From Ignavibacteria bacterium (GTDB lineage: Bacteria; Bacteroidota; Ignavibacteria; Tepidaquicellales; Tepidaquicellaceae): a stretch of DNA of 37,945 bases. The stretch's first letter is position 1. Each line of letters begins with the position of its first letter. Made by a program: the position numbers and the translations under genes. Positions 17,218 to 25,619 of the stretch are shown piece by piece. The notes below the pieces were generated by a model. That model ran no database searches. It had not been told where the DNA came from and saw only the letters and a program-made list of their open reading frames with translations. Location: the NCBI GenBank assembly GCA_019694675.1, contig JAIBBK010000059.1, positions 1 to 37,945 on the forward strand, given 5' to 3'.

Positions 17218-18279
17218 TTATAGTATCTTTTTAAATAATGAAAGAATTCCCTGTTTCCATGCTATTCTGTGTGTTACGCCGGTCCCTTGCTGGATCTTGT
17301 GTTTGTTGTCAAGGTACCACTGATATGAGCGGATCAAGGCCTCTGAATTCGAATATTTCGGAACCCAGCCCAGCTGATTCATGGCCTTGTCAATAGACAC
17401 AAATGAATCCGTATCCGCAGTTCCGTATATCCATTTGTATAAAGGCGAAAGATTAAGAACTTCGAAGAACCTGAGCACAGGCTTTACAAGCCCTGCAGGT
17501 GTGGGCATTACTCTGGAGCCAGTTCCCGCATACTCACACATTGCACCGACATCCTCATTAACGGTTCTGAAATCCTTTGCGCCGACATTGAAAGTGTCAT
17601 TGACCTTTTCGAGCGGCAATGTTGATGCAAGCAATATTGCATCCACAAGATCCTCAACTTCAAACAGCTGATACCTGTTCTTCCCGTTTCCAATGATCGG
17701 AATCTTCACACCGGACTCAACCCAGTCGTAAAGGATCTGAAACACACCTAGCCTCGCTGTTCCGATGAAACTCTTGGGCCTCAGAATGCAAACCGGAAGG
17801 CCCTTCTTTCTGAATTCTTCACAGACCTCTTCTGCCTTAACTTTGCTTTCGCCGTAAGGCCCTACACCGTGCCTCGGATGATCCTCATAAAGCGGATGAA
17901 CATCCGGCACCCCGTAAACTGCTGTTGAAGAAATGTGAATGACCCTGTTAACATTGTTCTTGACAGAACTCTCAAGCACTATCCTCGTTCCGTCAATGTT
18001 CGTTTCGTATATGTCCTTCTTTTTCCACAATGGCAGTGCCGCCGCACAGTGAATCACGACATCAGCCCCCTTCATCATCTCATCCATCTGCTTCCTGTCC
18101 CTAACATCTCCGTATATGCACTTGATCCGCTTGTCATAATCACCTTCTTCAAAGGGTGCAATGTCAAAGAACACCGTATTGGAGAATTCAGTTATACGGT
18201 CTATCTTTTGTGCGATATGATAGCCAAGAAATCCCGCACCGCCTGTTACCACAATTTTCAAGTTCTGCTTCGCTTCCAT
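17218..18279 (-). CDS. NAD(P)-dependent epimerase/dehydratase, extended SDR
   Basis: A 353-aa extended short-chain dehydrogenase. The Rossmann motif TGGAGFLG lies at residues 12-19. VIHCAAALPLW follows at about 75-85, the catalytic Ser region HISSTAVYG at 116-123, and the YGESK active site (Y142, K146). The fold acts on nucleotide sugars or on hydroxysteroid-like substrates. The region after residue 160 (LRPKSFIGTARLGVFQIL, GNGKNRYQLFEVEDLVDAI) resembles lipid- and sugar-modifying members, but a substrate cannot be assigned. The gene lies 11 bases after the SDR gene stop in the same operon. The C-terminus is basic and may be membrane associated. Confidence 0.85.
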   Translation of the reverse strand: MEAKQNLKIVVTGGAGFLGYHIAQKIDRITEFSNTVFFDIAPFEEGDYDKRIKCIYGDVRDRKQMDEMMKGADVVIHCAAALPLWKKKDIYETNIDGTRIVLESSVKNNVNRVIHISSTAVYGVPDVHPLYEDHPRHGVGPYGESKVKAEEVCEEFRKKGLPVCILRPKSFIGTARLGVFQILYDWVESGVKIPIIGNGKNRYQLFEVEDLVDAILLASTLPLEKVNDTFNVGAKDFRTVNEDVGAMCEYAGTGSRVMPTPAGLVKPVLRFFEVLNLSPLYKWIYGTADTDSFVSIDKAMNQLGWVPKYSNSEALIRSYQWYLDNKHKIQQGTGVTHRIAWKQGILSLFKKIL

Positions 18280-18290
18280 TTGATTTTGAT

Positions 18291-19016
18291 TTATAAAGAA
18301 GAAACCACTTTGATCACACTGCCTCTTACACTTCTGAATCCCTCAGAGAATAATGAGCTTACAACTTCTGCTATATCCTGTGGACTTACCCAGTCTGCAA
18401 TTTCATCAGGAGTTCCCCACTCACGGTTTGCCGGAGTATCGATGATACCGGGTACAATAGTATTGCATCTTATTCCCAGATCCTTGAACTCCTCGCTGAC
18501 AGTGTCCATCAGATTGATCAATGCCTGTTTAGAAACAGAATAAGCAAGCCTTGAGGAAGAAGTTTGCAGTCCGGCCAGTGCGCCGATAGAAATTATTCTG
18601 CCGAACTTGTTTGACTTCATGGTTTTGAGCAAACATGATGTGAAACTGAACGCAGTGTAGAAATTAAGGTTCATCATGCGCTCAATTGAGCTTCTGTCCA
18701 ATTCATCTGTCATTGCCGGAGCATCAATTCCTCCGATGGTATTCACAAGATATCCGACATTGCCATTCTCAATTGCCAGCACTTTCTCCGCAAATTCCTT
18801 CACCGAATCATGATCCAATGCATCACAGTCAAATGCGAATATCTTCCTGACTCTGACCTGACCGGTTTCATCCGAAGACCTGTCAAAGACTGAATTAAAC
18901 TCATCCATCGTGAGCGCAGGCACATAAACCTTATAGCCTTCCGATTCAAGCTTCTCAACTATGTGCCTTCCAAGTGCACCTGTTCCTCCGGTCACTATTG
19001 CAACTCTGTCACTCAT
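18291..19016 (-). CDS. Classical short-chain dehydrogenase/reductase
   Basis: About 241 aa from an ATG that overlaps the anmK stop by 4 nt (ATGA); an upstream TTG at 19025 is a weaker alternative. The cofactor motif TGGTGALG spans residues 9-16, NTIGG (a variant of NNAG) is near 92-96, the catalytic Ser is S143 in IISIG, and YSVSK gives Y159 and K163. It ends RGSVIKVVSSL, as classical SDRs do. The acidic D63-C-D-A region resembles the DVTD element. It should reduce or oxidise a carbonyl/alcohol with NAD(P); the substrate is unknown. It is the second gene of an operon led by anmK. Confidence 0.87.
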   Translation of the reverse strand: MSDRVAIVTGGTGALGRHIVEKLESEGYKVYVPALTMDEFNSVFDRSSDETGQVRVRKIFAFDCDALDHDSVKEFAEKVLAIENGNVGYLVNTIGGIDAPAMTDELDRSSIERMMNLNFYTAFSFTSCLLKTMKSNKFGRIISIGALAGLQTSSSRLAYSVSKQALINLMDTVSEEFKDLGIRCNTIVPGIIDTPANREWGTPDEIADWVSPQDIAEVVSSLFSEGFRSVRGSVIKVVSSL

Positions 19017-20182
19017 ACCGGGCAAATTTTACCAAGAAAAACTCTTTTAAATGCTCCGGTGACTCCCGGAATGTTTGTTCGCCTTCCGGAGAAAACTTCA
19101 TTAGCAAGCAAAGCAAACAGAACGGCTTCTTTGTTTGATTCATTGATGCCCATGATCTCCAGACGTTTCACTTTGGAATCTTTGAAGTAATCACTAAGTC
19201 TCTTCATGATGAATTTATTCTTCGATCCTCCACCGCTTACAAGCACGGTGTCTGTTTTGAGATTCTTTGCATTTGCGAATATGCAATAAGCGGTGAATTC
19301 AGAGACTGTGGCAATTATGTCTTCACTTGAGATACCTGCCGCATCAGTCATGATCATACTGATGAATCCCCTTCCGTAATACTCCCTTCCGGTTGACTTC
19401 GGGGGCTTTTTCCGGTGAAACTTGTCATGTGACTTTATCGCTTTTAACAGCTTGCAGTCAATCCTGCCTCTGAATGCAACCTCTCCGTCTCTGTCATACT
19501 TCCGGCCATAAAGATCAAGCATCAAACGGTCAACCAGCATATTTCCGGGTCCCGTATCGAATGCAGTAAGTTTGGCTGCACCGGAGCTTGCAGGCAAGTA
19601 TGTCAGATTCGAAATACCGCCGATGTTCAATAACAGCCTGCTTTCTGAAGGATCTGAGAACAGCAACTCATCAAGATAAGGCACTAATGGTGCCCCGCTG
19701 CCTCCAACTGCAACATCGGCTGTTCTGAAATCACCGACCGTAGTAATGCCGGTTTGATTTGCAATAACTGAGGGATCTCCGATCTGCAGTGTGGATCTGT
19801 ATCGCATGCCTCCATTACTGATGAATGCAGGCAAATGTTGGATGGTCTGACCATGTGACCCTATCAGGTCTATTTCGGCCGAAGTTAAATTCCTTCTTTT
19901 AAGAAAATTCCTGATGCATTTCGCATAATGCATCCCAAGAAATACATTCATTCGGCAGACATCTTCAACCGTACCCGTTTTCGGATCTGAAATCCTCATG
20001 ATTTCCTTCCTCAAACTTCCGCTAATCGGAAACGACTCAAACCCGAGAACATCGATCTTCGGGCGGGTGCCTGAACGGTTCACTCTTACATGCACTATGT
20101 CAACTGCATCAACTGAAGTCCCCGACAAAACACCCAGGACATTTCGCGTCTTTTTCTTCAGCAGGCCAGTGAATCCATTCAT
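19013..20182 (-). CDS. anmK: Anhydro-N-acetylmuramic acid kinase
   Basis: A 389-aa ASKHA-fold kinase. The N-terminal phosphate loop GVLSGTSVDAVDIV (about residues 17-30) is characteristic of AnmK, and so are GSHGQTIQHLP, TVGDFRTADVAVGGSGAPLVP, NIGGISNLTYL, and FDTGPGNMLVD with the following LYGRKYDRDG. AnmK phosphorylates and opens the 1,6-anhydro ring of anhydroMurNAc to give MurNAc-6-phosphate in peptidoglycan recycling. No murQ, nagZ or ampG is adjacent. It leads an operon with two SDRs and an ALDH, an unusual set. A TATATTTG element lies at 20190-20197 just upstream of the ATG. Confidence 0.95.
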   Translation of the reverse strand: MNGFTGLLKKKTRNVLGVLSGTSVDAVDIVHVRVNRSGTRPKIDVLGFESFPISGSLRKEIMRISDPKTGTVEDVCRMNVFLGMHYAKCIRNFLKRRNLTSAEIDLIGSHGQTIQHLPAFISNGGMRYRSTLQIGDPSVIANQTGITTVGDFRTADVAVGGSGAPLVPYLDELLFSDPSESRLLLNIGGISNLTYLPASSGAAKLTAFDTGPGNMLVDRLMLDLYGRKYDRDGEVAFRGRIDCKLLKAIKSHDKFHRKKPPKSTGREYYGRGFISMIMTDAAGISSEDIIATVSEFTAYCIFANAKNLKTDTVLVSGGGSKNKFIMKRLSDYFKDSKVKRLEIMGINESNKEAVLFALLANEVFSGRRTNIPGVTGAFKRVFLGKICPV

Positions 20183-20189
20183 TTTGCAA

Positions 20190-20197
20190 CAAATATA
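20190..20197 (-). promoter_or_regulatory. Candidate -10 (TATATTTG) for the anmK operon
   Basis: On the - strand TATATTTG ends 7 bases before the anmK ATG and is identical to the -10 of the rpsF promoter. A clear -35 at the usual distance is not visible, and the short distance would give a nearly leaderless mRNA, so confidence is low. The rest of the divergent region 20198-20389 holds no gene. An A/T-rich stretch from about 20330 precedes the STAS gene and probably carries its promoter. Confidence 0.35.
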
Positions 20198-20389
20198 GCT
20201 CTATTACGAAAAACAATCTATGACAATGCTTATGAACTCCTTCAGTTGAGTGCGAAAATGAATGCAAGAAGAACAACATTGAACCCTCAATGGACGATGC
20301 GCGTGAATGAGCTTTGCACTGCGAAGTTGATTACTATTTAAATTGAAAAGAATTTTACGGATTTTGGCGAAAAAATTTAAGCGATCATA

Positions 20390-20734
20390 ATGGAAGAATT
20401 CTCAATAAGTATAAGACAGCACGAAGATATTGTCTTGCTGGACCTGAACGGTTTCCTTGATGCGCATACTTCCGTTGAGCTTGAGAAGAAGTTCGAAGAA
20501 CTGATAGCCAGGAACTGCAATAAAATAGTGGTCAACTTCCAGAAACTTTCGTACATAAGCAGTGCAGGATTGGGGGTATTCATGGCTTTTATTGAAAATG
20601 CGCGGAACAATTCCGGAGACATAAAGCTCTGCAACATGAGCGACAAGATTTACAACATTTTTGACATGCTCGGCTTTCCTATACTTTTTGAGATATACAA
20701 GGAAGAGAAGTCAGCATTGGAAAAGTTTGCCTGA
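20390..20734 (+). CDS. STAS-domain anti-anti-sigma factor (RsbV/SpoIIAA-like)
   Basis: A 114-aa single STAS domain. It has the family beta-strand VLLDLNGFLDAHTSVELEKKF and the conserved loop YISSAGLGVF, in which S58 is the expected phosphorylated serine (aligned with the DSxG motif of RsbV/SpoIIAA). In partner-switching the unphosphorylated protein binds the anti-sigma kinase and frees a sigma factor or other target; the kinase inactivates it by phosphorylation. It is followed after 12 bases by the HATPase kinase gene and then by a PP2C phosphatase, the complete cognate trio. No sigma factor is encoded in the window. Confidence 0.92.
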   Translation: MEEFSISIRQHEDIVLLDLNGFLDAHTSVELEKKFEELIARNCNKIVVNFQKLSYISSAGLGVFMAFIENARNNSGDIKLCNMSDKIYNIFDMLGFPILFEIYKEEKSALEKFA

Positions 20735-20746
20735 GATCTTCTTCAC

Positions 20747-21169
20747 ATGGAAAGATCAAACAAAATAACATTGACCAGTTCTACAAAGAACCTCGCCCGT
20801 GTGAGGGACTTTGTCGGAAAGCGGGCCGCTGAATCGGGATTTGATGAAAGCACGATCAATCAGATAATTCTTTCTGTGGATGAAGCTTGCACGAACATCA
20901 TCAAGCATGCCCACAGGTACGACGAGAATGAGACCATTGAGATCGAGACCAGTTTTGAGAACGGCCAGTTCAAGATAGTACTAAACTACAAGGGTAAATC
21001 ATTTGATCCTAACGGAATCGAGAATCCGGATATGAAAGAATATTTTTCGAGTTTTAAGGTGGGCGGACTTGGAGTCCCGATTATGAAAAAGTTCATGTCA
21101 AAAATTGAATTTGACCGAAAGAACTCAAACACAAACTGCCTCACTCTCATCAAGATAATACACTCCTGA
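20747..21169 (+). CDS. Anti-sigma regulatory factor, HATPase serine kinase (RsbW/SpoIIAB-like)
   Basis: A 140-aa GHKL ATPase domain. The N-box VDEACTNIIKHAH holds E46 and N50. A shortened ATP-lid region leads to GGLGVPIMKKFM (residues 106-117), the second glycine box. It should bind and inhibit a sigma factor or another output protein and phosphorylate the STAS protein encoded just upstream. FDPNGIENPD (residues about 86-95) replaces the usual DxGxG G1 box with a form common in this family. It lies 12 bases after the STAS gene and 14 bases before the phosphatase gene, which points to one transcript. Confidence 0.92.
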   Translation: MERSNKITLTSSTKNLARVRDFVGKRAAESGFDESTINQIILSVDEACTNIIKHAHRYDENETIEIETSFENGQFKIVLNYKGKSFDPNGIENPDMKEYFSSFKVGGLGVPIMKKFMSKIEFDRKNSNTNCLTLIKIIHS

Positions 21170-21183
21170 CCTGAGAGATCATT

Positions 21184-22929
21184 ATGGAGAAAAATGATCC
21201 CGTCAGAAAACAGCTCGAACTTAACACACTCATTGAATTTTCACAGCTTGTAAGCAGTAAGCTGGACCTTCGTTATATCCTTAACAACATACTCCTGAGT
21301 ACAATGGGCAAACTGCTAATCTCCAAGGGTATTGTACTTATCAGGACTGAGGATGAAAGCCAACCTGACGGGTTTCTCGTTGAAGCAGTGAAAGGCCTTG
21401 ATCAGAAATACATGAAGATCAGGGTTAATGCAGAACTTCCGAAACTGTCCGTATTTGAGTTCACTGATCTTGAATGCGGGAATGAGTTCTTCACGGAAAC
21501 CGGCCTGAATTATTTCTTTAAAATTTATTTTCAGAACAAACTGCTCGGAGTTCTCTGCCTTGGAAAGAAGCTGAACGGAATGCCGCTTGCCAATGCTGAA
21601 ATAATTCTGATAGAGACAATGCTGAACCTCTCGGCTTCGTCAATTGAGAACACAATCAGGTACAATGAGGTCAAATCGCTGAACTCCGACCTTAACAACA
21701 AGATCCGACAGCTGAAGTCGTTGTTTGAGCTGAGTAAGGAATTCAATTCAAACATAATTGACAAAGATTCTATAGTGAAACTGCTCAGCTTCACGCTGCT
21801 CGGCAACTTCGGTATCAGGGATTTCATCATCTTCTCAAGAGGCAGTGACAACAGATTTGTTATGGTGAAGGACAGCCGCAAAGCATCTGAGCATAAAGTG
21901 AATCCAGAAGATGTGTTTCCTTACGGCAATACTCCTCCGGAGCTCAGGAAAACGGTGAGAGTAACGCCCGGTACCGGAAAGGATTTTTTTGAGAATCTGT
22001 ACAGATGCGGTTTCGAGCTTGTGATACCTGCAGTGATAAACAACGAAGTTGAGAATATCATCTGCCTCGGAAGCAAGCTGAGCAGACTTCCCTATTCCGA
22101 ATCTGACGTGGAATTTCTTGAATCAATAGTTAATCTCTCGCTCATATCCATCAGGAATTCCATGCTGTTCAAGGAATTTCTCGAGAAACAGGTTATGGAG
22201 AATGACCTGAAAACGGCACGTGACATACAGATAGCATTACTTCCGGGAAAGATCCCGAAGATCAACGGCTATGATTTTGCCGGCATGAATTCTCCGGCAA
22301 AGCATGTGGGAGGAGACTATTTCGATATCATAAGCCTGAATGAATGCAAGACGGCGATCGTGATTGCGGATGTTTCAGGCAAAGGGACTCCTGCTTCACT
22401 ACTGATGTCGAACATACAGTCCGCCGTTCATTCATACATGAAGATCTATGATGAAGAGACCTTCGATTTAGCTTCGGTAACCTCCAAGATCAACGAAATG
22501 ATCTACGAAAACACGATGCCGGAAAAGTTCATAACTTTCTTCTGGGGTATACTTGACTGCAAGCTTAACAGGCTTCAATACATCAATGCAGGCCACAATC
22601 CTCCGTATTTGTTCACAAGGGACGGCCTGAAAAAGCTTGACAAAGGCGGCTTCATGATAGGAATACTTGACACCGGTGTAAGTTATGAAGTGGGAGAAGC
22701 ATTCCTTGAGAGCGGAGACACTCTCGTTCTTTATACCGACGGAGTAACTGAAGCGCAGGACATAAACAGCAATGAATACGGCGATGACAGGCTGGAGAAG
22801 ATCTGCAGGGACAATCTCGGAAAGAAATCATCCGAACTCATGAAAGCTGTCGCAGATGATGTCAGCGAGTTTGCCGCCGGCGCACCGCAGTATGATGACA
22901 TCACACTCATTGTCGGCAGAAAGATCTGA
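21184..22929 (+). CDS. GAF-domain PP2C-type serine phosphatase (RsbU/SpoIIE-like)
   Basis: A 581-aa protein. Residues about 12-155 and 185-330 look like two GAF-type sensor domains joined by a helix (EVKSLNSDLNNKIRQLKSLF). A helical linker (VMENDLKTARDIQIALLP) then leads to a PPM/SpoIIE phosphatase domain at about 345-581. Metal-ligand motifs are present: GGDYFD (D378), DVSGKG (D396), LYTDGVTEA and the terminal YDDITLIV (D571/D572). The enzyme should dephosphorylate the STAS protein when its GAF domains sense a signal; the ligand is unknown. It completes an antagonist-kinase-phosphatase operon. The 209-bp region after it (22930-23138) contains no gene, only a repeated TGTTGCA near 22989 and 23005. 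Confidence 0.92.
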   Translation: MEKNDPVRKQLELNTLIEFSQLVSSKLDLRYILNNILLSTMGKLLISKGIVLIRTEDESQPDGFLVEAVKGLDQKYMKIRVNAELPKLSVFEFTDLECGNEFFTETGLNYFFKIYFQNKLLGVLCLGKKLNGMPLANAEIILIETMLNLSASSIENTIRYNEVKSLNSDLNNKIRQLKSLFELSKEFNSNIIDKDSIVKLLSFTLLGNFGIRDFIIFSRGSDNRFVMVKDSRKASEHKVNPEDVFPYGNTPPELRKTVRVTPGTGKDFFENLYRCGFELVIPAVINNEVENIICLGSKLSRLPYSESDVEFLESIVNLSLISIRNSMLFKEFLEKQVMENDLKTARDIQIALLPGKIPKINGYDFAGMNSPAKHVGGDYFDIISLNECKTAIVIADVSGKGTPASLLMSNIQSAVHSYMKIYDEETFDLASVTSKINEMIYENTMPEKFITFFWGILDCKLNRLQYINAGHNPPYLFTRDGLKKLDKGGFMIGILDTGVSYEVGEAFLESGDTLVLYTDGVTEAQDINSNEYGDDRLEKICRDNLGKKSSELMKAVADDVSEFAAGAPQYDDITLIVGRKI

Positions 22930-23138
22930 ACTTCGGCACTTCACATGGACTCACCTCAAATCCGGTGACTTCATGATGAACCTCGATTGTTGCACTTCAT
23001 TTCAATGTTGCAGAGAATTCGGGTAATGTGAATGACCTCAAAAGTCATTTGACAAGTTGGAAGAATATGCAGACTTTTGAATAACCTCATGTCATAGAAT
23101 AAACGGCTATCAATGATGGCCGGATTTCAGTAACTCAA

Positions 23139-24818
23139 ATGTCTACAGCCATGATCAAGTCTGTATTGCTTCTCTTTCTGTCAGTTTCAGTATCAGCTGC
23201 AAATCAAAATTATCCGGGTAAGTTCAGCTTCCCGGTTTCCGGCAACGGGAATACTTCTGTTACACAACAAGTGTATGCAAATGAATATCCGGGAGGCAGT
23301 CTGCATTTGATGAACCCCAAAGTCGGAACGCCTGAAATTCAGGCAGCTGATTCCGGCAATGTGAGATGGGTTTACACGGATCCCGCAGGCATAGCTGAGA
23401 GATGCGCAGTGAGCGGAAACGGGAAATACAATGTAACCGGCTGGATGCTAAACAATCACAGGATCTCGTTTTTCAGGAACAATGATCCGGTACCGCTGTG
23501 GGAATATCCCACGGGTCAGGGAAATTACACAAACTATGTTGCAATATCTGACACAGGCGGAGTGATCGCGGCAGGTTCAAACAAGAATATTCTGCTGTTC
23601 AGCAGTACAAGCTCAGTCCCTTTCTTCAACTTTGATCTGACTCAGCTTCCTGATACGGGCCTTGCCACAAATGTTGCCATCACAAAGGACGGACGATTTC
23701 TCATAGCGTCCGCATCGGGGACAGACTCAAGCACGCTTTTCGGATTCAATTCAGCTTCCACTACTCCTGTATGGAGTCTGAAGATAAGGCCGACAATCAC
23801 AGTCGGCGGGGCTTTCATACAGGGGCTCAGGATCTCTGCCAATGACTCATTTGCAATTGCCAATACGTATGCTGAATTCTTTGTGTTCAGCACGTTCACC
23901 GGACAGGTGATATACAGCGGACTTATCAATCCTTCAAGCACCAGCAGCGGAACGCAGGCAACACAAGGCATAAGCGGAGACGGAAGCGTAATTGCCACTA
24001 TCAATTACTCCGGCATTTTGAGAGTGTACCAAAGATCGGGTTCAAGCTACAGTTTCTTGTGGCAGAACCAGGAACCGCCGGGACAGTTCTTTAACTGGTA
24101 CACTTCTGTTGACATAACAGACAACGGTGAATTTGTTGCCGCCGGAACTCTGAACTTCATTACTTCAAGTTCATACGACGGAAAGGTTAAGGTATTCAAG
24201 AAGTCAGGCACCGGCGTGCCGCAATGGACTTATTCGGGGTGCGGTGATGAAGTTGCAGCGCTTGAATTTTCCGGAGGAGGCAATATTCTGGCCGCTGCTT
24301 CGTGGGGAGATTTCAACGGACTTACAGATGACCTATACATTTTCCGAACTTCAGGAAACGGCATTCCGGGATTCACGGTGAACAGTCCAGGTTCTTTTTT
24401 CACCTGCGGAATTTCCGGTGACGGAAGGATAATAGTGGCCGGAGGCAAGGCAGTGCATGCGAGACAGTTCGGAAGCGGCGGACTGCTTTACAGTGTGGAG
24501 GTTGACACATCCGGCGGACCAACATCAGTGATGAGCGGAGCAAACAGCATTCCGGCGGCTTTTCGGTTAGAACAGAATTATCCGAACCCGTTCAACCCTT
24601 CCACCCAGATCGGAGTGCAAATGATGCGCCCGGGAAGGCTAAGGATAACGATACACGATATTGGCGGAAGGCTTGTAGAAGTTCTGTCCGACAATCAGAC
24701 TAATGCAGGATTTCACAGTTTCAGATGGAATGCGGCAGGACTCCCGTCCGGGCCGTATGTCTGCAGAGCAGTTGTTGACGGCATAACGGAATCCCGAAGA
24801 ATGATGCTTGTGAAGTGA
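23139..24818 (+). CDS. Secreted beta-propeller protein with T9SS type A sorting domain
   Basis: A 559-aa protein with a short signal peptide ending near VSAAN (residue 21); a second ATG at 23151 is an alternative start. Residues about 60-460 hold WD40/PQQ-like propeller blades that repeat a phrase of the type VAISDTGGVIAAGS, VAITKDGRFLIAS, QGISGDGSVIAT, VDITDNGEFVAAG and CGISGDGRIIVAG. After a linker, residues about 470-559 form the T9SS C-terminal domain (RLEQNYPNPFNPSTQI, then GFHSFRWNAAGLPSGPYVCR and ending RRMMLVK). It should be exported through T9SS and displayed or released. No catalytic motif is visible, so it may bind a ligand or act structurally. A possible TTGACA lies at 23050 upstream, without a clear -10. 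Confidence 0.85.
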   Translation: MSTAMIKSVLLLFLSVSVSAANQNYPGKFSFPVSGNGNTSVTQQVYANEYPGGSLHLMNPKVGTPEIQAADSGNVRWVYTDPAGIAERCAVSGNGKYNVTGWMLNNHRISFFRNNDPVPLWEYPTGQGNYTNYVAISDTGGVIAAGSNKNILLFSSTSSVPFFNFDLTQLPDTGLATNVAITKDGRFLIASASGTDSSTLFGFNSASTTPVWSLKIRPTITVGGAFIQGLRISANDSFAIANTYAEFFVFSTFTGQVIYSGLINPSSTSSGTQATQGISGDGSVIATINYSGILRVYQRSGSSYSFLWQNQEPPGQFFNWYTSVDITDNGEFVAAGTLNFITSSSYDGKVKVFKKSGTGVPQWTYSGCGDEVAALEFSGGGNILAAASWGDFNGLTDDLYIFRTSGNGIPGFTVNSPGSFFTCGISGDGRIIVAGGKAVHARQFGSGGLLYSVEVDTSGGPTSVMSGANSIPAAFRLEQNYPNPFNPSTQIGVQMMRPGRLRITIHDIGGRLVEVLSDNQTNAGFHSFRWNAAGLPSGPYVCRAVVDGITESRRMMLVK

Positions 24819-24840
24819 CCATCCCAATGTCAGCCAGATA

Positions 24841-25134
24841 ATGAACAAGAAAACACAGCACATACTCAGTACTTCATCTCAGCTGTTAGGAATTTGCTTT
24901 ATTGTTCTTACTGCTTTGCGGATACAGAAGCTGTTTGAAGCGTCAGTGATAGATGAACTGACAGCAGTGGCAGCAGTACTTTTCATGACAAGCAGTCTTC
25001 TCTCCTTTCTTTCAATAAGAAGCGAAACCAAAAATGAAGACAAGTTTGAAAAATGGGCGGACATAATTTTCCTGTTCGCTCTCGCAATTATGCTGTTGGT
25101 AATACTTCTTATTACATTTGACCTGATCTCTTGA
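24841..25134 (+). CDS. Small three-helix membrane protein, hypothetical
   Basis: A 97-aa protein with three hydrophobic helices (about residues 9-27, 38-58 and 73-96), joined by a charged loop (SIRSETKNEDKFEKWAD). I recognise no family. It starts 22 bases after the T9SS-sorted propeller gene and ends overlapping the following gene by 4 nt (TTGA), so the two small genes are translationally coupled. Its role is unknown. Confidence 0.65.
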   Translation: MNKKTQHILSTSSQLLGICFIVLTALRIQKLFEASVIDELTAVAAVLFMTSSLLSFLSIRSETKNEDKFEKWADIIFLFALAIMLLVILLITFDLIS

Positions 25135-25613
25135 TCTGGAGCAAGCTGAAGAAGCAAATAGAGTCGCGATTTGCAGATTGCTTCAGGGGAAGGCTGTGTA
25201 TCTATTCAACAAGATACACGACAGGAAGCTATTTCATGACGAGGGCCTGGATAACACTTGACGGCGAAGAACTGCTGAACTTCTCCACCCCCGAAAATTA
25301 TGACAAGTATCTGAACGATTATGCGCCAATTGAAGCGCGGGTTCCTGACAACGAACGAACTCCGGGCAATCCTGCTGAAAGAGGTGAGTTTGACAAGTAC
25401 GAGTTCACAGCCGCGTGCAGGGACTTTCTTAATATGTCAATTGAACAGGCTCTCTCCGATCTGAATCCCATTGTGAACATGCTTGCAGTTCTGGACGGAA
25501 GACTCGGCAAAAGGCGCCTCCGGGAAATTGATCCGGAAATGCTACACAATCTTCCCAGGCAATTTCTGTTCATTCGCCTTCGCGAGGAGAACCTCCTGCC
25601 TTCAGGCAAGTGA
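25131..25613 (+). CDS. Uncharacterised cytoplasmic protein (SF0329-like)
   Basis: A 160-aa soluble protein beginning IWSKLKKQIESRFADCFRGRLCIYSTRYTTGSYFMTRAWITLDGEELLNFSTP, a pattern I associate with the uncharacterised SF0329-type family (WSKLKK..IE..FA, then RxWITxDG). That recall is tentative and no biochemical function is known to me. The rest is charged and helical, with LGKRRLREIDPEMLHNLP near the C-terminus. The start is TTG, overlapping the stop of the small membrane protein gene by 4 nt; no ATG fits the conserved N-terminus. It converges on the BNR-repeat gene with only 6 bases between stops, leaving no room for a separate terminator. Confidence 0.65.
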   Translation: MIWSKLKKQIESRFADCFRGRLCIYSTRYTTGSYFMTRAWITLDGEELLNFSTPENYDKYLNDYAPIEARVPDNERTPGNPAERGEFDKYEFTAACRDFLNMSIEQALSDLNPIVNMLAVLDGRLGKRRLREIDPEMLHNLPRQFLFIRLREENLLPSGK

Positions 25614-25619
25614 GATCAC

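Noticed and set aside
17935..18543. 202-aa + strand open frame across the epimerase and SDR genes
   Set aside because: It spans two confidently identified - strand enzymes and the gap between them; a chance antisense frame.
23139..24818. T9SS sorting domains in two proteins as evidence of recent duplication
   Set aside because: The upstream domains are unrelated (PLD versus propeller) and the sorting domains differ at many positions; the shared motif is the usual secretion signal.
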